Source: Staphylotrichum longicolle (Eukaryota > Ascomycota > Sordariomycetes > Sordariales > Chaetomiaceae). Taken from it: a DNA stretch of 64,000 nt. This document shows, in pieces, positions 21,042-32,939 of this stretch. The DNA is taken from positions 682,001 to 746,000 of the forward strand of contig JAHCVI010000003.1 in assembly GCA_019096155.1 (NCBI GenBank), in the 5' to 3' direction. Each line of letters opens with the position of its first letter. Positions within the stretch are counted from its first letter, which is position 1. The notes beneath the pieces were generated by a model. It saw nothing but the letters and a program-made list of their open reading frames with translations. It ran no database searches and was not told where the DNA came from. The position numbers and the translations under genes were made by a program.

Positions 21042-21278
21042 TCATCTCGACCCGGTCGAGTCGTGGGACGTCGTCCGCGTCAGGCGCGCCATGAAGAACT
21101 CCATGTCGCGCTGGACAATGGTCGGGACCGCCGGCGTCTTGGCCTCGTCGTAGTCGGTCGTTGCCGTCGTCGCCGTCGACTGCATGCTGCTGGAGCGGCT
21201 GTGCTGGGTGGGCGAGGAGGGGGTGGCGTCGTCGTCGATGACAACGGAGGGGTTAGAGGGGTTGGTTGGGATGGGCAT
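21042..21278 (-). CDS. Small Ser/Thr-rich hypothetical protein (78 aa)
   Basis: A 78-residue single-exon frame starting MPIPTNPSNPSVVIDDD with a good CACC-ATG context. It is Ser/Thr-rich in the middle and ends with a more structured segment, TPAVPTIVQRDMEFFMARL, then TRTTSHDSTGSR. The hydrophobic/charged helix-like QRDMEFFMARL is the sort of motif kept in conserved small fungal proteins, but I do not recognise a family. It could be the last exon of a longer gene, as the upstream region to about 21470 holds no clear exon. Confidence 0.5.
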   Translation of the reverse strand: MPIPTNPSNPSVVIDDDATPSSPTQHSRSSSMQSTATTATTDYDEAKTPAVPTIVQRDMEFFMARLTRTTSHDSTGSR

Positions 21279-22178
21279 GGTGTCTGGATGGGGAGGAAGG
21301 GGGAGGGGGGCGCGTGTGTTAGTCTGGGGTCTGGATTGGGTTGGGGGTTGGTTTTGGGGTTGGTGGGTGGCGTGTTGGCTTACATGGTCTGTCTGGGAGC
21401 GAGATGGACGGTTATGAGGAAGGTTATGTGTGAGAGTAAGCCAATGTATGAGTGACGGAGATGCACAGAAATGAAGGACTGTCTTTCAATGTTTTATTCT
21501 CAGCTCCTTTTCAACCCATTGGAGAGACCAGGCTCCAGAGTAGCAACAACAACAAGAACAGATAACCTCGAGTCGTCCCAACACGAGTACTTATGTCCAC
21601 GGAAATCTCAATCAACCCCCATCCCCAGTCAGACAGCTGACACAACACAACTGCTCTCGGGCAGGGGTCGCGTGCGTGGAGACACGCCATTGGGCGCCTC
21701 TCAGCCTTGGGAGAGGCCATTGTTGGCTGCAGCCATCACCGTGCAGGGCAGTCGGTGTCTGGAAACGATCTGAGGCAGGGGGACGGGTGTTTGGCGTGCT
21801 GTCCTCGTGACCTCATCTCCGTGGGGAGAATCTGGGGGCCCTTGCAGGATGCATGGCGTTCGACAAGTCCGAGCGTTGCGTTCGTTTGTCAGCCCCTGGG
21901 GCCGTCTGTCTGGGGGAGGGGAGGAGTGGGAGTTTTGTTTAAACGCCAAGAATGTCTGTGAGAACAACGACAACCACACCATGACCATCTCGATCAATTT
22001 GTCATCGTGGCCCGCGCCCCCTCCAACAACATTGCGGGAAGACAGGCGAGGGTCGGCTTATGCGCGGCGGGCCGAGATGACAGCGGTTTAATTCCGAGCT
22101 CGCCCCCCTGGCCACCAGGCTCGGAGCGGCCTAGCCGGTGGAGACAGTAGCCGGCTTACACCATTCCGTGGACCAAGC
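21279..22178. other. Divergent promoter region, no gene seen
   Basis: About 900 nt between the starts of the small Ser/Thr-rich gene (minus) and the MFS transporter (plus). Both 5' regions must lie here. Short open frames only; no RNA gene or repeat of note. Confidence 0.5.
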
Positions 22179-24214
22179 ATGGCATCGTCGGGCTTCAAAA
22201 CCACGACCGAAGCCGTCAAAGTCTTCAGCCAGGTCAGCGCTGGGTCAAACACTCCCTCAGAAACACCAGCCAGCATGGCCGACGACACCAAGCAGCCCTT
22301 CACACCCTCCACCGCATCCCTCGGCAACGGCGAACATGCCCCCGTGACCCCCACGTCCCGGGCCGAGTCCTCGGCGTCATCGCCGGACGCCACCATCCCG
22401 GAACCCGCCGCCGACCCGAGCCGGCAGGAAGCCCAAACTTCCCACACCAACCACAACAACTCGGCCTTTGGCCTCCGCCCGGCATGCTTCACCTCGACGC
22501 TGCAAGAGGTCGCCTTCGTCTCGCAGGCGACCATCGCAACGGCGACGTCGTCCTTCTTCCAGGGCGCCAGCGCCATCCTCACGGCGTCCATCGGGCACGA
22601 CCTGGGCATGAGCCAGGGGCAGATCACGTGGATCACGGCGTCGACGGCGACGACGGGGGGGGCGTTCCAGCTCGGGCTGGGCCAGCTGGCGGACCTGCTG
22701 GGCCGCAAGCCCGTGTTCCTGACGGGCATGGGGTCGTTCGCCGCCCTGTCGCTGCTGGTCGCGTGGGCGCAGGACCCCTTCTGGATGGACGTCGTGTGCG
22801 GCCTCCTGGGCGTGAGCGCGGCCATGGTGGTGCCGCCCGCCATCGGCATCATGGGCGCCGCGTATGACGTGCCGAGCAAGAGGAAGAACCTGGCCTTCTC
22901 GGCGTTCAGCGCGGGGAACCCGCTGGGGTTCGTGTTTGGGAGCATCGTGAGCGGGCTGGCGACCATGGTGTTCAACTGGCGCGCGTCGTACGTGCTGATC
23001 GCGATCCTGTGGGTGGTGTTTGCCGTGCTGGCGTTTTGGACGATCCCCAAGGTCGAGGCGTACCCCCCGGACCAGGGGCTGCGGGAGAGGGGGAGGACGT
23101 TTCTGCGGACGTTTGACTTTGTGGGGACGGCCCTGACCATCTTTGGGACGGGGCTGTTGACGGCGGCCATAACGTGAGTTGTTTCTGTCGTTGGGTGGTT
23201 TCTGGGCTAGGTGCAGTGCTGACCCCTTGGCAGTCTCGGGCCGACGGATGGATGGGACTCGGCTCACATCATCGCGATGCTGGTCGTCGGCGTGCTTCTG
23301 CTTGTGGCCTTTGCCTACTGGGAAACGGTGTGCTCGCACCCCCTGATGCCGCCACACATCTGGAAGGACCGCAACTTCACCCTGGTATGTGTCTTGCTGG
23401 AGGGTGGTGGACAGAGAGGGACTGCCACTGACTCCCTGCAGATTATCCTGAGCTGTCTTCCCGGGTACATGTCGTTCATCGCGGCGCAGTTCTGGCTGTC
23501 CTTCTTTATGCAGGAGCTCCAGAAGCTGAAGCCCATCACCGTGGCCGTCCATCTGCTCCCGCAGGCCATCGCCGGGCTCATCTACAACGCCATTGCCGGG
23601 TCGGTGCTGCACCGCATCAACAACACGCTGCTGTTGGCGGTAGGCTCGGGTGCTTACATTGCGTCGAATGTCTTGCTCTCGCTCATGAAGGCCGACAGCC
23701 CATACTGGGCCTTTATCTTCCCGTCTCTCATCCTCGGCGTCGTCGGCGCTGACTTTCAGTTCAACGTTGCGAATGTACGTTCAGCCCGCTTCCTGGGAGA
23801 TGCGCAGAGACAGAGACTGACACAGAGACTGACTGGGAGCAGATGTATGTGATGCAGTCACTGCCCTCCAGCCAACAGGCGCTGGCGGGCGGCATCTTCA
23901 ACACGCTGTTCAGGCTCGGCGCAGCCATCGCGTTGGGCATGACGACGGCCGTGTTTACTTCAAAGTCCGGCACTCCCGAGGCAGCTGCAGACCCGATGAT
24001 GCCGTACTCCAAGGCGTTCCAGGTGTCGATCGGGTTGAGCGCTGCCAGCTTTCTGTTTCTGCCGTTTGTCCGGCTGGGCACGCAGGGCCATGCCCCGGGT
24101 GCGGATGCCGGTGGCTCGAGAAGTGATGGCAAGACGGCTGGAGTTGCTGCAACGGTAGATGAAAAGGCGCCCACTCTGTTAGGAAGGGTGAAGGGATGGA
24201 AAAGTACCAGGTAA
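22179..24214 (+). CDS. MFS transporter, DHA2-like (14 membrane segments)
   Basis: Four exons (22179-23173, 23234-23384, 23442-23774, 23843-24214) give 616 residues; introns are 60, 57 and 68 nt with canonical borders, and all phases agree. A Ser/Thr/Pro-rich cytoplasmic N-terminus of about 95 residues precedes the first hydrophobic segment. MFS features include the loop 2-3 motif GQLADLLGRKPVF (motif A type) and the GNPLGFVFGSIVSGL and NWRASYVLIAIL segments. Repeated long hydrophobic stretches fit the 14-helix DHA2 family of H+-driven efflux pumps (relatives of yeast Atr1/Amf1), acting in the plasma or vacuolar membrane. The substrate cannot be read from sequence. The downstream neighbour on the same strand, 655 nt away, is a secreted GMC oxidoreductase. 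Confidence 0.9.
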
Positions 24215-24869
24215 AAACGTACAAAGGAAAAGTACCTAGACAGGTTGTCTTATTTGGAGTTTAGAATAGAGCTCGGGTTGGATCTCAACACACACCTTTT
24301 GTCAAGTCTGCAGCCTTGCCTCTCCATCGTTGAACATTGTGTTACAGCAACGGCATGTCTCCGCTGCTTGCTGCCGAGTGTGGCGGGCTGAAGTGTTTGC
24401 CCCTTGCCGTGTTTCTCGGCCTCTGTTCTCATGCGCCCTTGCCACAGCTTTAATATGTGGCATGGCTCGATCTCTAAATATTTGTCCAGAAGAAAACTCT
24501 GCGAGGCTTCTGTAGACGGGGCTAGAAGCTCTGGTGGCTGGAGGATGCTTGATGGTAGACATCCAAGATGAGCGCGAGGTAGGGACAAGAAAGGCATGAG
24601 AACGAAGGCAGGCTTTTCAATGCCGGCAATCAGAAAGCAAAGTTACTCACAAAGTGTGAATTCATCCCGTCCACCCCAACCCGCCGCACGGGTCTGCGAG
24701 TCGTGTTTGTTCACTCCCGTCTTCCCAGTCGCTTCCCGCCAACTTCCAGTTTCAACTCTCAAATGATGGCATGACAACACCAACTTTTTGTCCCTTACTC
24801 TGTCACAAATCGGGTGACTTTGGGATTATTCTTCATATTTTTTTTCTGCCTTATCTTGACTGTACCACC
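24215..24869. other. Spacer between MFS and GMC genes
   Basis: Holds the 3' UTR of the MFS gene and the promoter of the GMC gene, with CT-rich sequence just before the start codon. No additional gene is supported. Confidence 0.5.
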
Positions 24870-27471
24870 ATGGCTTTGGCAGTCTTTCTGATCTGTCTCC
24901 TTCTCTGCGTACTTTTCCCGCCAGCGGGCAGCCTCCTCATCCCGCCTGACAACACCACTCAGCTCTTGCTGCCCTCCTACGACTACATTGTTGTCGGTGG
25001 AGGAGTCTCCGGCCTTGTGGTTGCCAACCGACTGAGTGAAGATGCCAATGGTTTGAGGGTTCTTGTCACACACTCCTGACAGTTTGCTGACAGCGAATAG
25101 TCACAGTTCTGGTCCTCGAGGCAGGAGAGCTGTAAGTATTATATCGGTACAACAACTCAGAACAGTCTCGCTAACCTGGAGTTATTACAGAGACTCTTCT
25201 CCCGACATCGTCACCGTTCCAGGACTGATCGGCCATGGCTTCCCTCCCGCCTTCAACTGGAACTTCACCACGACCCGCCAGGAGTTTCTCGACAACAAAA
25301 CCCGCGATTACGGACAAGGCCATGTGGTTGGTGGTGGAAGCATCCTCAACGGCATTGTCATGACCCGCGGAGCTAGAGCCGACTACGACGCGTGGGAGGC
25401 ACTCGGAAATCCCGGCTGGGGCTGGCAAGACATGCTCCCATACTTCAAGAAGGCGAGTCCAGAAGAGACTGCAGTCCGGTCAGGGACTAACAATCCACAG
25501 AGCGAGAAGTTCTCGGTGAATGTGTCTCCAGAGCGCAGCAATGCCCTCCACATTGCACCCGACCCCTCGGTCCATGGCACCAGCGGACCCCTCGAGGTCA
25601 CCTATCCCAGGTTCCTCTACAACCAGTCGAGTATGACTTTTCGTCTTCGTGTCCAAACCCAGTTCTGACGCTTTCAGTCAACTTCCTCCGCGGCCTCTCC
25701 GAGCTAGGCGTGCCACTGCTCCCCGATCCAAATGCCGGCGTCGCAGCCGGAGCCTTTATCGTCCCTGCGAGCATGTCGGCCAACAACCAGTCGAGGATGG
25801 ACAGCAGACGGGCGTATCTCGACCCCGTGCTGCACCGGACAAACCTGCATCTAGCAGTCCAGCAGACAGTCACCCGCGTTCTTCTCAATGCCAACGACTC
25901 CTCCAACATCATCGCTCTGCCTTTCGGGCGTTTGGTTCGAGCGTACGGGGTTGAGGTGAGCGCGTTCGAGGGCCTTCGCTGTCCCTGACACTAACAAGGT
26001 GTAGTACACCACATCTGCCGAGGTTCCCCGTCAGAGGGTCTTTTGCGAAAAAGAGGTCATCCTTGCCGCAGGCGCCATCATCCCGCCCGCCTTGCTCCAG
26101 GTGTCCGGCATCGGTCCGGCAGATCTCTTGAACGAGCTGAACGTGACGGTCAAAGTCGGCCTGCCGGGCGTTGGTCAGAATCTGCAAGACCACCCCATGG
26201 TCGGGGCCTTTTACAACTGTGAGACACCACAACTCACTCCAAGGTTTTTACGTAGGTATGCTCACCAGACCAGACACCAAACCCGGCCTGTTCTCAACCG
26301 CAAACCTCACCGGCGCCACCCTCCTCCAGGCCCAACAAGAGTACGCCACCAACCGCACCGGCAAGTTCTCATCTTCCACACCCTCCCCGGCTCACTTACT
26401 CACTAACCCCCCCTTCTCTCCCAACAGGCCCTCTAACAACCCCTCTAATCACCACCGTCGCCTTCCCACACCTCACCCACCTCCTCCTCCCCCCCAACGC
26501 CACCTCAACAAACACCACTCTCTTCCACTCCCAATCCCAATCCCTCCTCCTCTCCCTCCTCAACAACACCTCCACCCCTCTAACCTCCCTCTCCCTCTCC
26601 CACCTGCACCCCTCCACCCTCCGCCACCCCACCCTCCGCGCCGGCTACCTCCGCCAACTCCACCTCCTCCTGCGCACGTTGCTCCCCGACCCCGCCGTCG
26701 GCGCCGTCGAGATCATGGCCGACTCGCGCGGCACCCTCGCCGTCGCCGCGCAGCACCCGCTGAACAGGGGCGTCGTGCGCGCGCTGGCCGGGCCCGATCT
26801 CCTGTCAACAACACAAAACAACGGAGGGGGCACGGCAGCGGCGGTGGCGGTGGCGGGCAACGTCGCGCTCGACCCGCGGTACTGCCCCCACCCGGCCGAC
26901 TGCGCGCTGCTGGTCGCCGCGCTGCGGTTTAACCTGGACGGGATCGTGGGCGGGACGGAGGCGTGGGCGGGGAGTTGGCGCCGCGGCCCGGGCGGCCTTG
27001 GATGCAGACGACGACAAGGAAGAGGAGGGGGAAGGAGGAAGAGGGGATGGGACGGGTGGTGAGGGCGCGGGTGCAGACCGAGTTTCACGCGTCGGGGACG
27101 ACGGCGATGATGCCCGTGGAGCTGGGCGGGGTGGTCGGGAGGAGGCTGGTGGTGCACGGCACGGCGAATGTGAGGGTCGTGGATGCCGGGGTGATGCCGA
27201 TGGTGGTGGGGGCGCATTTGCAGGCGGCGGTGTACGCGGTGGCGGAGAAGGTCTGTTCTTTCTTTCGTGTTGCTTTCCCTTTTCACTTTGCTGGGTGATG
27301 CTAATGGATGGTGGTGTGTGTGTGCTGGTACAGGCTGCGGATCTCATCAAGGAGGATCAGAAGCGTAAAACGCCGGCCGCCAACCCGGGCGTAAACGGGA
27401 GGAATGGGTCGTTGGGTGTGGTCAGGCACATGCCTCTGCCGGATTTGGAGAGTAAAAAAGTCTTACGGTGA
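24870..27471 (+). CDS. Secreted GMC-family FAD oxidoreductase, nine exons
   Basis: Exons: 24870-25050, 25101-25131, 25191-25452, 25501-25630, 25678-25955, 26005-26218, 26274-26360, 26428-27250, 27334-27471 (about 714 residues). A signal peptide (MALAVFLICLLLCVLFPPAGS) is followed by the Rossmann FAD motif YDYIVVGGGVSGLVVANRL, the GMC signature region GHVVGGGSILNGIVMTRGA, the second signature GAIIPPALLQVSGIGP and the C-terminal HASGTTAMMP with the active-site His and a later VVGAHLQAAVYAVAEK. Such enzymes oxidise alcohols or sugars outside the cell; the substrate is unknown. Introns at 25453 and 26361 begin GC rather than GT. In exon 8 a base is missing in the G run at 26969-26972; with it, all nine exons keep one frame. 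Several NxT/NxS sites suggest N-glycosylation. Confidence 0.85.
25453..25500 (+). other. GC-AG intron in the GMC gene
   Basis: 48 nt, donor AAG|GCGAGT, branch ACTAAC 8 nt before the CACAG acceptor. Because its length is a multiple of three and it has no stop, it can be mistaken for coding sequence. Removing it gives PYFKKSEKF, the usual GMC sequence at this point. Confidence 0.8.
26361..26427 (+). other. Second GC-AG intron in the GMC gene
   Basis: 67 nt, donor ACCG|GCAAGT, branch CACTAACC, acceptor CCAACAG. Removal joins NRT and GPLTTPLIT in frame. No GT donor nearby gives a consistent reading frame. Confidence 0.8.
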
Positions 27472-27821
27472 GAGCTGCTAATCAGATGTTGACATGTGAG
27501 AATATAATTCTCTCCTGACGGGCACAATGCAGCACAGTTCCTTCGGCCGTTTGGACCTGGACGCAGGTAGGGAAAAGGGGGCAACAGGCTATGCATCGCA
27601 TTGACAAACTTGAGATCAACCAACATAATCATAATGCCAATGAAATTACACCCCCTCCGGGGCCTAGCGATCGTTCTAACTCAAACTTGCATGATCAACC
27701 TTACAACTAAATATAGTTTCCATTTCCCCGGGTATCAGCGCAAATCCAATTCCCACCACATCGCTCTTCCGTCTCTTAACAATAGCAACCCCATTACAAC
27801 CCCTACAAAGAGCACTACCGA
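27472..27821. other. Convergent spacer
   Basis: 350 nt between the stop codons of the GMC gene (plus) and the Csc1-like gene (minus); AT-richer than the flanking genes, consistent with two 3' UTRs. Confidence 0.5.
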
Positions 27822-30683
27822 CTAGTAGTAAATCTTCTCCTCCCACACGGGCGGCCTCGTCCCCTCGCGATCCCACACCAGCCGGCCCTTGTCATCCAGC
27901 TCGCAGCCCTCGTCGGTAATCGGGATGACCTTGCTCGTGTGCGCGACCTCCTGCTTGGACACGCCCGCCGCGTCCTGCGGGATCCACAGCAGCGGGGTCT
28001 GCGAGGTGACCGAGGGCGGGTAGTAGGCGTTGGCGGCGACGTCGTCCGGGTACGTGTCGAGCACCACACCGCGGGGCACGAGGGCGCGCAGGGAGGCGTA
28101 GTCGGCGTAGATCCAGGGCTTGAGGAAGCGCGTGAGGATGTTGCCGTTGCGGCCGGCGGCCTTGCGCGCCTCGCGCGCGTGCAAGACGTTGGACTCGGTC
28201 GGGTCGACGACGCCGTCGCCGTTGAGGTCCTGGTGGACGGGCTTGCGGGTGCTGTTGGCGCTGGTGCTGGGCCCGTCGAGCGGGACGCCGCCCTTCTCGG
28301 CGTCGAGCAGGCGGGTCGACTCCTCCTCGGCGAGGAGGGTCAGCGGCAGATTGTAGAGGAGCGGGTCGAGAGCCGAGTTGAGCGAGAGGTGGAAGAGGGC
28401 GGTGAAGACGAGGAAGACGACCATGAGCACGAGCGGGCCCGGGGCGACCGAGGCGCCAAACAGGCCAATCATGCACACCTCGGCGAGGTAGATGCCGGTG
28501 AAGAGCTGCTTGATGGCGGCCGGGTAGATGAGACCGCGTGTGTCGATCTGGGTGTCGGTGACGAAGAAGACGTTGTAGCGCCAGGCGAAGTAGAACAGGA
28601 ACATGGCAATGGTGGCCCAGCCGAGCATCAGCGGGGCGATGCACGAGTAGGTGATGGCTTGGGGCGGTCAGCAAGGGTTTCAGGAAATCAAGAACTTGTG
28701 ATACGTACCGATGACCACAATGTTGGTGTACACGGGCATAGTGCTGCCCCACGAGATGGCGCTCAGGTTGGACCACTTGTTGTAGAGGGCGCGCGGGGTG
28801 TTGGCGAGGAACTTGTACAGCAGCGTGAAGATGACAAAACCGACGACCTGGGTCAGCACGCTCGTGGCGATGGTCAAGCCCTGGACGATAAAGTACGAGA
28901 TGTACAAGTTGGACGACTTGGGCAGGTTCGCGGCGAGGATGGTCGGAGCGCTGGTAGGATTGTCGACGATCTGCTTGGCGACAGCCGTGGCAGACGAGGC
29001 CAGGGTGGCGATGAGGAAGACCTGAATGACCTGGAAGGCGAAGTAGGCGTTCTGGGTGAACAGCTCGACCCGCGAGGTGGAGGGCTCTCCGGCCAGCTTG
29101 GCGCACACTGCGTGATTGTGAGTTAGCAGGCCAATCTTTGGACTAGAAAATCGAAGACACTTACAGCGCATCACAATGGGCACGAGCGACATCAGAATCG
29201 ACAGCAGGACGGAGGGCAGCAGGCCGGTAATGACGCCCATGATGACAGACGGGACGTCGTTGAGCCAGGTCAGGAAGCTGATGGTCTTGAGGTACTCGAC
29301 GTTGCTGACGATACCGACAAAACCGACGGGGATGGCCCAGAAGAGGATCAGGGCCGCGATGAAGGCGAGCACGGCGTAGCGGCGGATCACCTTTTGCCAC
29401 CAGGGGACGGCGAGCGACTTCCAGATGACCTCGTTGGGCCGGATGCCGACATACTTGGGGGTCATGTGCAGACCCTGGTGGTGGGCGAGGATCTGGGCGG
29501 CGCCCTCGGCATCGGCCTGGGTCCTGAACTCGATGAAGACGCCGGGGACCTTCTTGCCGCCGCCGGCGCGGTACTTGGCCTGGGCGGCCTCGACTTCGGG
29601 GATGAGACGCGCCAGCTCGGTGCGGCACCAGTTGATGGTGTCGACCTTCTTGCCGATCAGGCCCAGGGGTCCGAGGCGGTGGGTCGGGCGTTTCTTGTTG
29701 GGCACCCAGCGGGCGGCGATGCTGCCGGACTCGGCGTCGCCGACGATGGGGGCCTTGTCGGCGTCGTCGGGGGAGGCGCCCTTCTTGATGGCGGCCAGGC
29801 GGGCCTTGTGGGCGAGCTTGATCAGCTTGACCTCGGCTTTTTCGAGGCGCATGGCGGCCTTGTCGCGCTTCTCGACCAGGTCCTCGACCTCGGAGGTGTC
29901 GCCCGTGATCCAGATGTTCTTGACCGAGGCGCCAAAGACCTTGCGCAGGCTCGCCTCGTTCAGGTAGGGCGAGGGGACCGAGGTGAACAGGACGGTGCGG
30001 GACGAGATGCGCTCCGAGTAAAAGGGGCTCAGCAGGAAGGCCTGGCGCAGGTTAATGTAGTAGATGCACTCGCGCATGATCATGTACATGATGAAGCCGA
30101 AATAGGCCCAGCTGACGAAGACGAGGGCATAGTAGCGGTCCGACTGGTTCACCCGGTCGATGTTGGAGTACGACAGCACGTTGAGCTGGGTCTCGTTGCC
30201 GCCGCCGGTGGCATTGACGGGGAACAGGATGGGCCAGGTGATGAGACAGCCGACAAAGCACATGACGAGGGCCATGCGCAGGTAGCGGATGTAGAGGAGG
30301 GCATCGAGGGACTGGTGCTGCAGGGCGTATATGTCGGGGATCTTCCAGAAGCTGCCGACCCAGTTGAAGAAGCCGCTGGGCAGAGGCGGCGAGCGCTCGC
30401 TAGGTGCGTGTCAGTCAACCGATCCCACGATGATACAAGTCAAGGCAAGCTTACCTCTCGCGCAAGCTCCCCAGATATGTGCGAGGCGCATAGTAGCGAC
30501 GCTGGCTGCGTCTCAAGATTAGGAAGACGGCAATGTATGCGGCGGAGACGACTGCGACCGGGGCGAGGGTCGAGATCATGCCTGGACTCGCCGGTCAGCT
30601 TCAACACAACACGACTAAAGAGACCTCCCGGACTCACCCGACAGGGACGACGAGTCGGTGTTGGAGGAGTCGTCGGAGCTCAT
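27822..30683 (-). CDS. Csc1/OSCA-type stress-gated cation channel
   Basis: Five exons (30683-30638, 30581-30455, 30399-29165, 29107-28709, 28657-27822) give 880 residues with all phases consistent; introns are 51-57 nt. The order of regions matches the fungal Csc1/Rsn1/Phm7 family: a short extracellular N-terminus, three membrane segments (from ISTLAPVAVVSAAYIAVFL), a large cytosolic domain (about residues 200-400, ending GVFIEFRTQADAEGAAQ), a membrane core of several helices (for example AVLAFIAALILFWAIP) and a C-terminal Phm7-type tail of about 200 residues ending WEEKIYY. In the family these are plasma-membrane, Ca2+-permeable osmosensitive channels or lipid scramblases. The frame is intact, which shows that single-base breaks elsewhere in the window are not universal. 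Confidence 0.92.
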
Positions 30684-32939
30684 GGTGACGGTGGTGCAGA
30701 AATGGTCTGCGAGCCCCGGAGTAGTGGTGTTTCGATGTCTGGGTTTCTTTCTCGTGGTTTGATTTTGGACTCGACAGTGACAATCGGTGACGACGGGCAG
30801 TGACGGTGTCCCTGAGAGGGACTCGTAACGGAATTCGCTTGTGTTCCCGTTCCGCAAGGGCGCTTCTGAAACAGACGTGTCAGACCACAAAATTGACAGG
30901 AAACGCCATGACAGGGCGTGGCGACGGGGCTGATGTTCATATTAACGTCAGGCCCGAGGCCAAGGCGCTTGCGGCCGCCAGTGAGACCCCCCAGTTGAGC
31001 TGGCAGAGCTGGCACCGATTGCCGGGGCGCGGGCCGGGGTTTGGTTCGACAAGCTCACAAGACACGAGCAAAAGCAGCAAAAGCAGCAAAAGGGGGCGCG
31101 TACATCAGACAGGGGTGACCCAAGATCGAGGGAGCTTGGGCCTGACGGGCTACGTCGTTCTCGGATGACGCGCCTGATAGGAGGGCCGGAGTTGCTGGAC
31201 TGAACCAAAAATGCTCAGAATGCCAAAAATGCAAATAGAGAAACTGAAAACACGCCAAGGGCCCAGGGACCGGCGGCGGGCTATACTCTGTCTTTTTAAC
31301 GTCTCTCAAAGGATGTCCGACCGTCAATGAGACCTGTTCTGAGTCCTGGTGGCTGGCACTGCATCATTGGCAGGCCAAAAACCCAGCTTTGTGTCCCTTG
31401 GCTGACCTTTCGACTTTGCATCTCGACGCCGCTCAATGACGCAAATACCGGTCTGTGCAGCCAGCTCAGGGAAGGCAGTGGTCGTGTGGGGCCTGCAAAT
31501 TTCAGCAGCTCGACAAGGGTCACGGCAGTCACGATGCGACCCTGCCCCAGCCCGCGAATCTCGGAGTGGATCTGACACAGATTCAACACGTGAAGCGCAG
31601 CCAGTGGTGGCGGAGACTTGGTCTTTGTCCTCTCTCAGGTTCCTTTCTTTCAAAGAGACATCCCGTAGAGCTGACTATCACTGCAACTCGCAACGCGTCT
31701 TTGTGCACGTCGCCTTGGCTTGCAGGTCAATGTCTCAACCCCTCAAGCCCAACCACACGACTAACCCTGATCGAGGAAGCCGTCCCTCTGGGGGCGCAAG
31801 ACAAGTCAGCCAGTGTGTGTGTTTTGAGGTTGGCTCGGTTGGATGCGCTGAGATGCGGTGTGTTGCACTCTCGATCCTCCACTCAGCGGTCCATCTTTGC
31901 AGATCGCAACCTGGGCCTGGACCCCGGCAGCAGCGTCCCACCCTCGAGTTGCGTTTGTGTCACCACACAGCAAATCCGGGAAACGAGGGTGTTGAGTACG
32001 AAGGCCCAGTTGATCTGCAAGACTCCTCGTACAGAACAGTGACTGCAGCTTTACCAACTTGCTTGCTTGTGGTCTTTTGAGGGTTCCTGGCCGACTTGAA
32101 CATTTTATACTTCCTGCCCTGAAATTGCAAAGCGGACCCGGCCAGCGTCACTTCCCACTCCCTTGTGCCGATCGGTAATTGCTGGCCATGGCGAGCAAGG
32201 GTCTTTCCCCACTGGGCGCTGGACCCCTGCCCGCCTGAGCTGCCCAGCATCATCGATCCAACTGAGCCTTCGGCTGCAAGGATTCGGAGCTATCGACTCT
32301 GCCGCCTTCTGATTCGGCACAGGGCCGGCCAAAACCTCCGCGGGTTATCGCAGGTCGGTGTCTGGGGAAACCTGGCCCCGGTTTCTGCAGAAGGTCAACA
32401 CCATGAGCGATCAGGTTGGAAAAACAACAACATTGCCAGTTGACATCGCTTGGTGATGCACTCCAGGAAAGCCATGCCAGACAAAAGCAAAGCGATGCTG
32501 TTTGTCGGTCTGGACAGCAAGTGTTGAGCAATGTCGGCGTAGGCCTCCCCTTTGTGAAGAAACAGAGAGAAATAGAGACTGCTCGGTTTGGTGTGCCGAG
32601 CATGGTCCTGCATCAGCCTCCCATGGCAGACTTTGGAAAGTGCATTTGCTTGCTGCGGTACCAGTGAGGCTGGGCAGCCTGTCGTTTCCGTCAATCCTCC
32701 CTTTCTGTCTTTGTCTGGTCCCCTCTGTGACAAAGACACCACACAATGCTCTGACCTGCAGGGCCGCATTTGGCTCAACTGGCATGCCGTGACAATGAGC
32801 CCTCTCAATATGAAGAGAGCAGCAGAATGGCAGCAACGATCCCTTCCTCGCCACGCGTCCTTGAACGTTGGATCTTGGGCGCTGTCACACCGAAGCCATT
32901 TAGAACGACGCGGGCAACATCACCAAATAACTTACCAAC
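30684..32939. other. Divergent intergenic region, 2.3 kb
   Basis: Promoters of the Csc1-like gene (minus) and of the coiled-coil gene (plus) lie here. Overlapping open frames of up to 214 codons occur near 31436-32080 in several phases at once and look like GC-driven chance. A GCAAAA/GCAGCAAAA run sits near 31068-31091. No gene is supported. Confidence 0.45.

Noticed and set aside
31436..32080. Overlapping open frames of about 200 codons in the spacer upstream of the coiled-coil gene
   Set aside because: Two or three frames are open at once on both strands, typical of GC-rich noncoding DNA; no motif in any.
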